The notes below the pieces were generated by a model that saw only the letters and a list, made by a program, of their open reading frames with translations, searched no databases and was not told the origin of the DNA. A stretch of DNA of 64,000 bases from Brachybacterium avium (GTDB lineage: Bacteria > Actinomycetota > Actinomycetes > Actinomycetales > Dermabacteraceae): NCBI RefSeq assembly GCF_002216795.1, contig NZ_CP022316.1:1426001-1490000 (forward strand). The letters run 5' to 3'. Shown piece by piece: positions 16,186 to 24,031 of the stretch (positions are counted from its first letter, which is position 1; each line of letters starts with the position of its first letter). Both the position numbers and the translations under genes were made by a program.

Positions 16186-17497
16186 TCTCGCCCTGGTGAA
16201 TAGGTGAGGCGATGAAGCGCATCAGGAGCCCGTCGTCGATGTCGGGGACCGCCCCGAACTTGCCTGCCAGGTATCGGCGCTCGCTGTTGTTGCCGGCGCG
16301 GTTCTCGAAGTCCGCCTGGGAGAAGAGCTCGGAGCGACCGTCCTCTGCCTTCTCCACGAACCACACGTGCTGGGGCTCGAGCATCCGGGCCGGGGAGTTG
16401 CCGAGGAGCGAGACGTCGTGACTCGTGAACAGCAACTGCGCGCCGTGCGGGTTGAGGTGGGGATTGAGGAACAGGCTGACCACGTACCTTGCGAGATCCG
16501 GGTGCAGGCTCGCGTCGAGTTCGTCGATCAACAGCACGCTGCCCTGCCGCAGCGCATCCAGAGCATGCCAAGCGGTGGTGAGCCACGTGATCGTCCCGGA
16601 ACTCTCCCGATGGAGCGGGAGCTCGAAGATATCCCCGCCGCTTCCCTGATGCCGGAACGTGATGATGTCGCGGAGCGTGGGTACACGGTCCTCCTCGACC
16701 TCCTCCCCGTCGTCCAAAGCCTTCAGAACCCGGAGCAGTCGTACCCGGTCCTCCTCCGAGACCTCCTCGGAGCGCACCTCGATGGCTTCGACTCCGAGAT
16801 CGGCGGTGCGCACCAGCGCTTTGAGGAGGTTCACCTGGGTGTCCGGCGCAGCCACCATCTCCATCACGACGCGGTGGAGGACATCCTCGCTCTGCCGATC
16901 TCGGAAGGTGATGTGGTCGATGCCCACGTCGGCAAGGAGGGTCGAGGCGATCGGGGCCAGCACCGGGTGCCCATACTTGTGTGCCGTAGCCAGGAAGAGC
17001 ATGCCGGGCTTCGTCACCCGCCGCACTTCGGCAGTCGGACCGGTCAGGGACGCCCCGGCTTTCACCACGACCTCGGACTCCTCCTCACCCTGTGTGCGGG
17101 TGAAAAGTTTCCGTGCCGTGCCCTTAGGGTATGCGGAGAGGATCTCCCGCACGATCCCTGACGGCCCGGCCTCGACCTCGTAGCGGTGACGCACCCCTCG
17201 GGCGATGAACTCCACGTCGAACAGCACGGGTTCTTCACGGAGGTCGCCGCTCAGCGAAGGCTGGTGGATCCTCCCACTGCCCGGACTTCTCAGCGCGAGG
17301 GACAGTGCGAGAATCGCTTCGAGCACAGTCGTCTTGCCGGCCGCGTTAGGGCCGTAGATGGCCGCGACACGCTCGGTGACGTCCGACCAGGACTGGCCCG
17401 CGCGGGGAACGTTGGTGCGGAAAGTGGGCGAGGCCAGGGTCAGCTCGGCGTAGTCGGCGAAGCTGCGGAAGTTCTGGAAGCCGAAGGAAAGCAACAC
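16172..17497 (-). CDS. RloA-like AAA-15/ABC-type ATPase
   Basis: 441-residue ATPase of the SMC/OLD-related AAA-15 group (COG1106). Motifs: N-terminal SFGFQNFRSFADYAELTL, Walker A YGPNAAGKTT at about 48-57, Walker B VLLIDELDASLHP near 321-333, and the LLFTSHD switch near 356-362. The region between is long and acidic (about 220-275: VRSEEVSEEDRVRLLRVLKALDDGEEVEEDR), probably the coiled insertion. The GTG start at 17497 fits the family N-terminus. It is translationally coupled to the RloB gene. In related two-gene systems the ATPase senses a phage product and holds or releases the effector. Upstream DNA is relic sequence, as expected for an insertion hotspot. Confidence 0.9.
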   Translation of the reverse strand: MLLSFGFQNFRSFADYAELTLASPTFRTNVPRAGQSWSDVTERVAAIYGPNAAGKTTVLEAILALSLALRSPGSGRIHQPSLSGDLREEPVLFDVEFIARGVRHRYEVEAGPSGIVREILSAYPKGTARKLFTRTQGEEESEVVVKAGASLTGPTAEVRRVTKPGMLFLATAHKYGHPVLAPIASTLLADVGIDHITFRDRQSEDVLHRVVMEMVAAPDTQVNLLKALVRTADLGVEAIEVRSEEVSEEDRVRLLRVLKALDDGEEVEEDRVPTLRDIITFRHQGSGGDIFELPLHRESSGTITWLTTAWHALDALRQGSVLLIDELDASLHPDLARYVVSLFLNPHLNPHGAQLLFTSHDVSLLGNSPARMLEPQHVWFVEKAEDGRSELFSQADFENRAGNNSERRYLAGKFGAVPDIDDGLLMRFIASPIHQGESDGR

Positions 17498-17845
17498 GCC
17501 GTCAACCTACCGCGCTAAGGTACATATAGGAAGTTATTTCCCGATCTGCTCACAACTCGACGTGTTCGCGGTGAGGCGCAGGCTGCCGTTGAGCCGGTGG
17601 TGTCCACGAGCCGCGTCGCGACACAGAGGCACCCTGCGGTCGTCGTCCCCCGCCACGCGCGTCGGCGGTGCGGCGATCCCGCGCGGGCACGTCGTCCTGC
17701 AGCGCCTGGACCCTGGCCTGCAGGGCATCGAGGCGCGGCGCTAATCTGCGGGATTAGGCCAGCGGGATCGCCGACGTCCCCACGGGGAGGGCGTTCAGGC
17801 AGGCGTGCATGCGCGATCCGATGAGCAGCCGCGCCCCGGCGATGG
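17498..17845. other. Relic-rich intergenic DNA upstream of rloA
   Basis: No intact gene. On the minus strand 17744-17549 a frame reading RLDALQARVQALQDD ends in a stop at 17549; it looks like a coiled-coil gene fragment but is too short to place. A small inverted repeat CTAATC/GATTAG lies around 17740-17756. The rloA promoter must be near 17500-17560, where the sequence is AT-richer (GGTACATATAGGAAGTTATTT). Confidence 0.4.
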
Positions 17846-18003
17846 TCTTCCGCTTCTTGAGCTCCTTGCGGCCCAGACACCTCTCTGGGTCGCCCAGGCA
17901 CTGCTCCCTGCCCCTGGCGATGATCGCGAAGCCGGCACGGTTCAGCCCCTCGGAGACGGCGGAATGCTGGGTGACCGCGCCTTGCCGTCCGCGCCCTCCT
18001 CGA
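17846..18003 (-). pseudogene. CsoR/CstR-family repressor relic
   Basis: Minus-strand translation gives VTQHSAVSEGLNRAGF, AIIARGREQCLG and RKELKKRK, matching the intact repressor at 24032-24289 over its C-terminal half (VTQLAAVSKALDRAGF, AIIASGMEQC, RKELEKLF). The second Cys is kept. The N-terminal third, the start codon and the normal C-terminus are gone. Nucleotide similarity ends sharply near 18003, after CGCCCTCCTCGA. The relic points the same way relative to the rhodanese fragment next to it as in the intact locus. Confidence 0.75.
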
Positions 18004-18088
18004 GGGGCATATATGCGATGCCCGACGTGCACTCCCCGAGAGCCCCGGCCCACAGCGGCCAGCAGCACCGGGCGGACTCGAGGGGCTG

Positions 18089-18312
18089 TGCGACGTGCCG
18101 CTGGCGGATGTGTGCACCCGCAACGACTTCGCCGGCGGCTCCATCCCTGGCGCCCAACAGCTCTCCTGCGGGAAGGTGCTGTTCCATCAGAGCGAGCTGT
18201 CGGAACCGGATTTCGGTCAGATCGTGACCTTCTGTCAGTCCGGGTTGCGCAACACCGTGGCATCCTCCGCCCTGCGTCGCGCCGGCTTCGACGTCAGAGA
18301 ATCCAGCTCGAG
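18089..18312 (+). pseudogene. Persulfide dioxygenase-rhodanese gene relic (C-terminal rhodanese)
   Basis: Plus-strand translation shows GGSIPGAQQLSCGKVLFHQ and IVTFCQSGLRNTVASSALRR, clearly related to the C-terminal rhodanese domain of the gene at 24562-26004 (GTISGAEQLSAGKVLFHQ, LITFCQSGLRNSVAAASLRR). The active-site Cys loop CQSGLR is kept, but the whole metallo-beta-lactamase part, the middle domain, the promoter and the operators are missing. An internal deletion has joined it to the repressor relic about 85 bases away. Confidence 0.75.
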
Positions 18313-18393
18313 CCGCCGACGTGGGCTGTCGTCCGAACGCGCTGGAGTCGTCGTGCGCGCACCATCGAGCCGCTACGCACATACCATTGCAGG

Positions 18394-18399
18394 TATAAT
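18394..18399 (+). promoter_or_regulatory. Consensus -10 box of the MNT/HEPN operon, leaderless
   Basis: A perfect TATAAT ends six bases before the ATG at 18406, so transcription should start at or next to the start codon. TACC/GGTA arms at 18382-18395 surround TTGC and overlap the box; this is a plausible operator for the HTH domain of the antitoxin. Confidence 0.7.
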
Positions 18400-18405
18400 C
18401 GCTCC

Positions 18406-18867
18406 ATGTCTCTCCCCGTCTCAGATGCGCCCGGTCTCGTCAGAGCCGCGCGCCGGGACGCCGGCATGACTCAGCGGGACCTCGCCGAGGCTGTGGGGGC
18501 ACAGCAGCCACACATCGCCGGTATCGAGTCGGGCCGCCGCCCTGTCTCCCCTGAACTGCTCGAGCGGCTGCTGGCGGCAGCCGACTACCGACCGTCTCTG
18601 GCCCTGGCCGCACTTCGCGACGAGCTCATCGCACTCGGCGCGCGTCGCGGCATAATGAACATCCGGGTCTTCGGATCCGTCGCACGCGGCTCCGATCACC
18701 ACACCTCGGACATCGATCTGCTCGTCGATGTCCCTCAGGAGGCTGACCCCCTGGGGTTCGCGATGTTCGTGGCCGAGGCGACCGATCTGCTCGGCTTCCC
18801 CGTGGAGGCCGTCGTCGACGCACCGGAGGTCCATCCGCACCTCCGCCGATCAGCGGTGCCGCTATGA
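18406..18867 (+). CDS. Antitoxin: XRE helix-turn-helix fused to MNT nucleotidyltransferase
   Basis: 153 residues. Residues 11-60 form an XRE-type helix-turn-helix (AARRDAGMTQRDLAEAVGAQQPHIAGIESGRR). Residues 80-153 are a minimal nucleotidyltransferase with the GSVARGSDHHTSDIDL motif (G90, S91, D102, D104), the GSx10DxD signature of MNT enzymes. In type VII toxin-antitoxin systems MNT antitoxins AMPylate the HEPN toxin; the fused DNA-binding domain would also repress the operon. The stop overlaps the next gene (ATGA). Start chosen at the ATG right after the TATAAT box; the upstream open frame runs through relic DNA. Confidence 0.88.
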   Translation: MSLPVSDAPGLVRAARRDAGMTQRDLAEAVGAQQPHIAGIESGRRPVSPELLERLLAAADYRPSLALAALRDELIALGARRGIMNIRVFGSVARGSDHHTSDIDLLVDVPQEADPLGFAMFVAEATDLLGFPVEAVVDAPEVHPHLRRSAVPL

Positions 18868-19283
18868 CCATGCCCGGTGACCACTCGGCCGATGCACCCC
18901 GATGGTCCGTGCGACCGCGCACTGCGGCGTCGGCCCAGGGCGCTCCCACCGTCGTCCAGAGCCTGCGCGATGAGCTGGTGAAGATCGAACGGCGTCTCGA
19001 GGTTGTGATCCACCAGGGTCGGGAGGCATTCACGGAGGGCTCCGGCTCCTATGACCGCGCGACCGTCGCAGTGCTGCGTCTCGCCGCTCTGTTCGAGGAC
19101 TCGAGCCGGTTTGCCCCGTATCTCACCGTCGTCACGCTGGACGAGCGCCGCGGGATCGTGACCACCCGGAACATCGCCTCGCACAGCGGCTGCGGCGCGC
19201 TGAACACCGAGATCTTCTGGCGCACCGTCACCGAACGCCTCCCCGAGGTGATCGCCAGGATCCGCGCGGCGATCGATTCCTGA
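18864..19283 (+). CDS. HEPN-domain toxin of the MNT/HEPN pair
   Basis: 139 residues, mostly helical. The HEPN catalytic R-x4-H motif is present as RNIASH (R102-H107) in the right place before a C-terminal helix (FWRTVTERLPEVIARI). The middle has SYDRATVAVLRLAALFED, matching the DUF86-like HEPN core. HEPN proteins of this kind are RNases kept inactive by their MNT partner. The first about 30 residues are Pro/Ala-rich and not part of the domain. Translation is coupled to the antitoxin by a 4-base overlap. Confidence 0.82.
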   Translation: MTMPGDHSADAPRWSVRPRTAASAQGAPTVVQSLRDELVKIERRLEVVIHQGREAFTEGSGSYDRATVAVLRLAALFEDSSRFAPYLTVVTLDERRGIVTTRNIASHSGCGALNTEIFWRTVTERLPEVIARIRAAIDS

Positions 19284-19318
19284 GCCCACCTTGCCTGCGC
19301 TGCCAGGCGATCCCGACC

Positions 19319-21067
19319 TCACTGTGGGTCTCCCGTGAAGCGATAGTAGAAACCAGGACCACGACGGCTCTCACGTGACGGCGCGAGATCACCCTGGTGC
19401 TCCAGTGCTCGCAGCACGCCGCCGACGTTCGTGCGAGCAGCACCCGCGATGCTCCCGAGTTCCGTCGTGCTGATGCGCCCCCGCGCCTGCGCATACGAGC
19501 GCGCGATCTGCTCGCGCGAGGGTGGCCGACTCGTGACTCCCGACGACCGGCGGAGAGCAGCGAGAGCCTCGACGCTCTCGACATCCATCGCGACGGACGG
19601 CACTGGCGCCGATGGTGGGATGCCGTCGATCTCTTGACACACCGGCCGTTCGGCACGGCGGTGATCCAAGAGCCTCTCCACCGCCTGGCGAGACTCCTCG
19701 ACCGTCAGCTGAAGCAGAGGGTGGAGATCGACCGGATCAGTCCACCTCTGCGCAGACAGGTGATGGAGAGTCATCAGGACCCTGAGGTCTCGACGCGGGT
19801 CGGGCTCGATGCTCGAGATCCACTCGATCCATCCCAGATCCGGGCGCTCACCCGCAAGCACCGTTCGTACGGCGACCCCGTCGAGCTCTTCGATCACGGG
19901 CGACGGGTGCCCATGGCGGATCATGTCTGCGAACATGCGGTCCACCCCGACCCCCTGCCGTTCGGCGATCCTCAACGTGGCCAGCAGCTGACTGAGGTCC
20001 TTGTTCCGGGAGACCGGTGGGTGATTGATGATGTTGTCTCTGCGCACGCCGCCATAGAACCCGCCCGGGCTCGTGACCCGCAGCGTCCTGCCGATGTGCT
20101 CCACCGTCGTCGGTCTCTCGTCTGTCCATTCCCGATGGGCGACGCCATTGACGATCGCTTCTCGCACGGCGCGTTCCGGGAGCGCTCGGACGCGCCCGAT
20201 CACCAGGCCCCGTTCGACATGCACTTCGGGGTTGTATGCCCGCACCACGGCGAAGACCTCCGCGAGCTCCTCGAGCACCGATCGTCCCGGGTCGTGGACC
20301 CGTTCCTCGCTGTCCGCACCTGCGCCAGGGCGTCGGATGAGGTCCAGTGCCGCAGTCCGGCGCCCAGCGAAGAGCAGCGCACCGGCGTTGGTGAGCGTGC
20401 CGTCATCCTTGAGGACGGCCAACCGCCGCAGCAGGTCATCTTCCGAGGCCTCGGCGAGGTCCTCCGCGCGTGGGTCTCCCGAGAGCTGCAGGAAGTCGCG
20501 GGCGATCTGCACCGCCTGGGCACGGACCTGAGAGGGCTGCAGGCCACTGCTCTGCGCCGACCAGTCGTAGCCCCAGGCGCGCGAACGTCGTTCGTGCCAT
20601 GCGGCAGGGTCGACGTCTTGGCACTGGTCGCCGACGCGCCAGGTGATCCTGTTCTGCCATCGGATCGGTTCGACGGCCGGCGGACAGCGGATGATGAGTA
20701 CGCGCGCACCGCGCACCTGTGCTTCCGTGACGACCGTCGTGTACGCCTGCTGGAGCAGTTGGTAGAGGCGGACCTGCAGCCAGTCGACGTCGAGCTCCGC
20801 CCCGATCGGGGTCGCATCGGCGGCGACCCCGACGATCAGCGCTCCGCCGCCGGGGGAGTTCGCCATGCACGCGACCTCGCCTGCGAGCTTCTTCGCTGCG
20901 GACTCGTTGCGAGGCCCTCCTGGACGGAGAACTCCTCCCGCGTCCCGTCGTCCTGCCTCCTCCTTGAAGTCAAACAGGCGTCGCTCGCCGGGTTTCTCAC
21001 CTCGCTCGAGGGCTCGGAGAGCATCATGGACGGCGTCGGCGACCGGATCGATCCCGAAAAGTGTCAT
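19319..21067 (-). CDS. AlbA_2 (Schlafen-like) ATP-binding protein with GHKL-like domain and C-terminal winged helix
   Basis: 582 residues, soluble. Residues about 25-150 are an AlbA_2/Schlafen-type domain (RLFDFKEEAG, AKKLAGEVACMANSPGGGALIVGV, IIRCPPAVEPIRWQNRITWRVGD). Residues about 220-400 fit the HATPase_c_4 region of RecG-like putative regulators (LPERAVREAIVNGVAHREW, RVTSPGGFYGGVRRDNI, GVGVDRMFADM). The last 80 residues end in a winged helix (ISTTELGSIAGAARTNVGGVLRALEHQGDL). Proteins of this layout are often called transcriptional regulators; several relatives lie in defence islands. Two inverted repeats and a half site in its own promoter suggest it represses itself. AlbA_2 proteins have also been proposed as nucleases, so an effector role is possible. 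Confidence 0.82.
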   Translation of the reverse strand: MTLFGIDPVADAVHDALRALERGEKPGERRLFDFKEEAGRRDAGGVLRPGGPRNESAAKKLAGEVACMANSPGGGALIVGVAADATPIGAELDVDWLQVRLYQLLQQAYTTVVTEAQVRGARVLIIRCPPAVEPIRWQNRITWRVGDQCQDVDPAAWHERRSRAWGYDWSAQSSGLQPSQVRAQAVQIARDFLQLSGDPRAEDLAEASEDDLLRRLAVLKDDGTLTNAGALLFAGRRTAALDLIRRPGAGADSEERVHDPGRSVLEELAEVFAVVRAYNPEVHVERGLVIGRVRALPERAVREAIVNGVAHREWTDERPTTVEHIGRTLRVTSPGGFYGGVRRDNIINHPPVSRNKDLSQLLATLRIAERQGVGVDRMFADMIRHGHPSPVIEELDGVAVRTVLAGERPDLGWIEWISSIEPDPRRDLRVLMTLHHLSAQRWTDPVDLHPLLQLTVEESRQAVERLLDHRRAERPVCQEIDGIPPSAPVPSVAMDVESVEALAALRRSSGVTSRPPSREQIARSYAQARGRISTTELGSIAGAARTNVGGVLRALEHQGDLAPSRESRRGPGFYYRFTGDPQ

Positions 21068-21090
21068 GAGGCGGCGCCCTCTCCGTCAGC

Positions 21091-21199
21091 CATACTTTTC
21101 TCTGCATAAAAGTATACAGACAGCGCGATCCGGGACATGCTCATACTTTTTCACTCCTCAAAGTATGGCTGCTCCGTTCCGCACGATCTCCCCATACTT
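21091..21199 (-). promoter_or_regulatory. Repeated operator upstream of the AlbA_2 gene
   Basis: Two inverted repeats and a half site share the core CATACTTT. ATACTTTT at 21092-21099 pairs with AAAAGTAT at 21108-21115; CATACTTT at 21142-21149 pairs with AAAGTATG at 21160-21167; a third CATACTT lies at 21193-21199. The first repeat contains a minus-strand TATACT that can serve as -10 about 45 bases before the ATG, so binding there would block transcription. These AT-rich motifs stand out in GC-rich DNA. Confidence 0.75.
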
Positions 21200-21280
21200 C
21201 TGCAGCCACATCCTCATCCTGATCGCGTGACGCAGAGCCGGGATCGCCGTACGCAGCAGAGGCATCGACGCTACGGTGCC

Positions 21281-22324
21281 TCACTCCCCGTCGGTCGCCA
21301 CCACCACGGGCCACGCCCCGTCGGAGTGGTTCGCCAGCACCGAGGCGGTGATCCCGGTCGCGGGATCGTGCCAGGTGCGCGCGGAGACTCCCGCGTCATA
21401 GCCCTCGAGGATCAGCAGCTCGGAGTCCAGGCCGCGCCAGAAGCCGCGCCCGTAGCGCATCTCCTCGTCCTCGACCACGACGCGCGGGGCCGTGAGCGCC
21501 TCGAGCGTGGAGGGGGAGACGATGCGCCCCTCGAGCAGCGCGGGCCAGAACGCAGCGAGGTCGGCGGCGGTGGTGACCGCGCCGCCGTCGCCGCTGCCCC
21601 GCACCGGGAGGTGCAGCGCATTGGTGCGCAGCCCCTCCTCCTCGAGATAGCTGCGCGCCACGTCCCCGCCGAGCTCATCCATCCGCGGATAGTCCGTCGC
21701 GGTCATGCCGGCCGGGGCGAGCACACGGGTGCGGACGAGCTCGTGGAAATCGCAGCCGGCGACCCGCTGGGCGAGCAGGGCGAGCAGCACGTACCCGGCG
21801 TTGTTGTACTCGAAATGGTCACCGGGGATGCTCACCTGCGGGTGGCCGTCGAGGACACTCAGGAAGTCCTCCGTGTCCACGAGGGTGTGGACGGGGACCT
21901 CGAGCACGTGGTCGGTGATCTCCGCCGCGCTCTCGTCGAGGTAGTCGCCGATCCCCGAGGTGTGGGCCAGCAGGTGCTGGACCGTGACCGCGTCGTCGAC
22001 CTCGGGCAGGTCCTCGCCGAGCAGCGGGCGCACCGGGGCGTCCAGGGCGAGGGCGCCATCATCGATCAGCGCACCGATCGCGAGGGCGGTGAAGCCCTTG
22101 GAGATGCTGGCGACCCCCAGGCGGTGCCCGGGGGTCATCGCGATCTCATAGGCGCGATCGGCGAGGCCGTAGCCCTGCTCGAGCACGGTGGTGCCGCCGT
22201 GGTCCACGCGGATCACGCCGCTGAAGGCGCTGTCCTCGACGGCGGTATGGAGGGTGGCGGCGAGCTCGGCAGCAGAGCGGCGCGCCGCGTCCGGGGCGGG
22301 GTCGTCAGCGTTGTCGGTCATCAT
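21281..22324 (-). CDS. Serine hydrolase, class C beta-lactamase/DD-peptidase fold
   Basis: 347 residues of the beta-lactamase-related family. Catalytic motifs: S-x-x-K as SISK (near residue 74), Y-x-N as YNN near 174, and a C-terminal substrate segment near LEGYDAGVSARTW. LLAHTSGIGDYLDE is the usual LLxHTSG motif after the active site. No signal peptide is visible, so it is probably cytoplasmic and more likely an esterase or peptidase than a penicillinase. Start is the first of two ATGs. It stands alone; the defence island ends just to its left. Confidence 0.9.
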   Translation of the reverse strand: MMTDNADDPAPDAARRSAAELAATLHTAVEDSAFSGVIRVDHGGTTVLEQGYGLADRAYEIAMTPGHRLGVASISKGFTALAIGALIDDGALALDAPVRPLLGEDLPEVDDAVTVQHLLAHTSGIGDYLDESAAEITDHVLEVPVHTLVDTEDFLSVLDGHPQVSIPGDHFEYNNAGYVLLALLAQRVAGCDFHELVRTRVLAPAGMTATDYPRMDELGGDVARSYLEEEGLRTNALHLPVRGSGDGGAVTTAADLAAFWPALLEGRIVSPSTLEALTAPRVVVEDEEMRYGRGFWRGLDSELLILEGYDAGVSARTWHDPATGITASVLANHSDGAWPVVVATDGE

Positions 22325-22478
22325 GCGGGCACCGTATCGAAGAGTTCCGGCCGGTCACAGCGATTTATCGGCGGATTCCGAGATCCGGCGATGATCGGGC
22401 CGAAGCCGCTCCGAACATTTCCGGTGGGCGGGGCGTCATCGCACCGCGAAGCTTCTGGTCACTCTCCGTACACACCAC

Positions 22479-22517
22479 GAGGCTCCGGCTCCGCGGGTAT
22501 GCGGGATCCGGAGCCTC
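22479..22517. terminator. Terminator hairpin after the surface-protein gene
   Basis: GAGGCTCCGG (22479-22488) pairs with CCGGAGCCTC (22508-22517), a perfect 10-bp stem with a 19-base loop, directly downstream of the minus-strand surface protein stop near 22536. Confidence 0.75.
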
Positions 22518-22535
22518 CTGGTCGCTGCGAGCTGT

Positions 22536-23108
22536 CAGCTCCTCGAGCTGCGAGCGCGGCGGATGAGCAGGGCGCCACCGATGACCAGCATCAGCGCCAG
22601 TCCGAGGAGGCCTGCGGTCTCGAAGCCGGTGCGAGCGAGGTCGCCGTCCTTCTTCTCCGCGGGCTTCTTCTCGGTCTCGGGCTGCTGCTCACCCTCCGGC
22701 TGCTCGCCGTCCTCCGGAGCGGGCTCCGGCTGGGGCTGCGGCTCGGGGTCGGCTCCGGGTCCGGAGTCGGTTCCGGGTCCGGCGTGGGCTCCGGGTCGGC
22801 CTGCAGGATGAAACCGAAGTCGAGCGTGTCATCACGCTGGCCGTCCTCGGTCAGGCCCTGCGACGAGGCGGTCCAGGTCGAGGAGTCGCCGTCACGGCTG
22901 CCCTCGTTCTCGATCGTCGGCAGGTAGGGCTCGAGAGCCTCCGCCGAGCTGTCGCGGTCGACGCTCACCGTGTAGGACTGGCCCTCCTCGAGCACCGGAA
23001 GGTTCTCGAAGGTGTAGTAGCCGTTCGCGTCGGTGGTGGTCGGGCGCACGGGCTCGCCGTTCCCGTCGGTGACGGGCTCGCCGTCCGGGCCGGAAAAGAG
23101 GAGCGCCG
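22536..23108 (-). pseudogene. Truncated, frameshifted sortase-anchored surface protein (SdrD_B-like domain)
   Basis: Minus-strand remnant of a cell-wall protein. It opens mid-domain with FSGPDGEPVTDGNGEPV and TTTDANGYYTFENLPVLEEG, an SdrD B-like repeat, then LDFGFILQADPEP and a PDPEPT repeat. In the repeat the frame slips; restoring one C near 22750 continues as PQPQPEPAPEDGEQPEG, then a sorting signal KKDGDLARTGFETAGLLGLALMLV with an LPxTG-like LARTG, a membrane helix and an RRARSSRS tail. The 5' part is absent: coding similarity ends where the divergent epimerase gene begins (23136). The 3' frameshift may be a sequencing error; the missing N-terminus and signal peptide are real within this sequence. 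Confidence 0.72.
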
Positions 23109-23135
23109 CACCGCCCGAGGGTGCACGATGGCCCC

Positions 23136-23975
23136 ATGAGAATCGCAGTGACAGGTGGCTCGGGAAAGCTCGGGCGAACGGTGGTCCGGCATCTGCGGGA
23201 CCACGGGCACCAGGTGGTGAACCTGGACCGCTCCGGCGAGCGCGGCGAAGGTTTCGTGCAGATCGATCTGACCGATGCCGGCCAGGTGCTCGATGCGCTC
23301 ACGGGCATCGATGAGCAGGCGCCGCAGGGTTTCGATGCCGTCGTGCATCTGAGCGCGATCCCGGCCCCGGGCCTGGCGACCAACACCGCGACGTTCCACA
23401 ACAACCTGCTGGGCACCTACAACGTGTTCACCGCCGCGCTCAAGGCAGGGATCCGGAACATCGTCACAGCCTCCAGCGAGACCGTCCTCGGGCTCCCCTT
23501 CGACACCCCGCCGCCGTACATCCCGGTGGATGAGGAGTACCCCGCCCGCCCGGAGTCCACCTACTCGCTGTCCAAGCATCTCGAGGAGCAGCTGGCGATC
23601 GAGCTCACGCGGTGGCATCCGGAGCTGAAGATCATCGCGCTGCGGTTCTCGAACGTCATGGACGAGGAGGACTACGCCGCCTTCCCCTCCTTCGACGCCG
23701 ATGCGCAGCTGCGCCGCTGGAACCTCTGGGGCTATGTCGACGGCCGCGACGGCGCCGCGGCCGTGCGCCTGGCGCTGGAACACCCGGCCACCGGCTTCGA
23801 CCGCTTCATCATCGCCGCCGCGGATACCGTCATGTCCCGCGACAACACCGAGCTCGTCGCCGAGGTGTTCCCCGGCACGCCGGTGCGCGGCGACATCTCG
23901 GGCCATGGCACGCTGCTGTCGATCGACAAGGCCCGCACCGTGCTGGGCTACGGCCCCAAGCACAGCTGGCGCTGA
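23136..23975 (+). CDS. NAD(P)-dependent epimerase/dehydratase family oxidoreductase
   Basis: 279 residues, extended short-chain dehydrogenase fold. N-terminal Rossmann motif MRIAVTGGSGKLGRTVV (TGGxGxxG), an acidic cofactor residue in VVNLDRSGE, and the catalytic YxxxK as STYSLSKHLEEQ with an upstream TASSET Ser. The substrate is not evident; proteins of this type act on nucleotide sugars or small ketones. No ribosome site precedes the ATG, but CACGAT ends six bases upstream, consistent with a leaderless start. The gene abuts the truncated surface-protein remnant head to head, so it may have arrived in the event that cut that gene. Confidence 0.85.
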   Translation: MRIAVTGGSGKLGRTVVRHLRDHGHQVVNLDRSGERGEGFVQIDLTDAGQVLDALTGIDEQAPQGFDAVVHLSAIPAPGLATNTATFHNNLLGTYNVFTAALKAGIRNIVTASSETVLGLPFDTPPPYIPVDEEYPARPESTYSLSKHLEEQLAIELTRWHPELKIIALRFSNVMDEEDYAAFPSFDADAQLRRWNLWGYVDGRDGAAAVRLALEHPATGFDRFIIAAADTVMSRDNTELVAEVFPGTPVRGDISGHGTLLSIDKARTVLGYGPKHSWR

Positions 23976-24031
23976 GGCACCCCCGGCAGCTCAGGGCGCC
24001 GGTGGCATCGCCGACATCGCCCGCCTCCCCC

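Noticed and set aside
19397-21109. A plus-strand frame of 570 codons opposite the AlbA_2 gene
   Set aside because: It is an antisense shadow: the minus frame has clear AlbA_2 and ATPase motifs and operators at its start.
23124-23138. Alternative GTG start at 23121 for the epimerase
   Set aside because: MRIAVTGGSG is the natural Rossmann N-terminus, and the ATG at 23136 fits the leaderless spacing seen elsewhere in the window.
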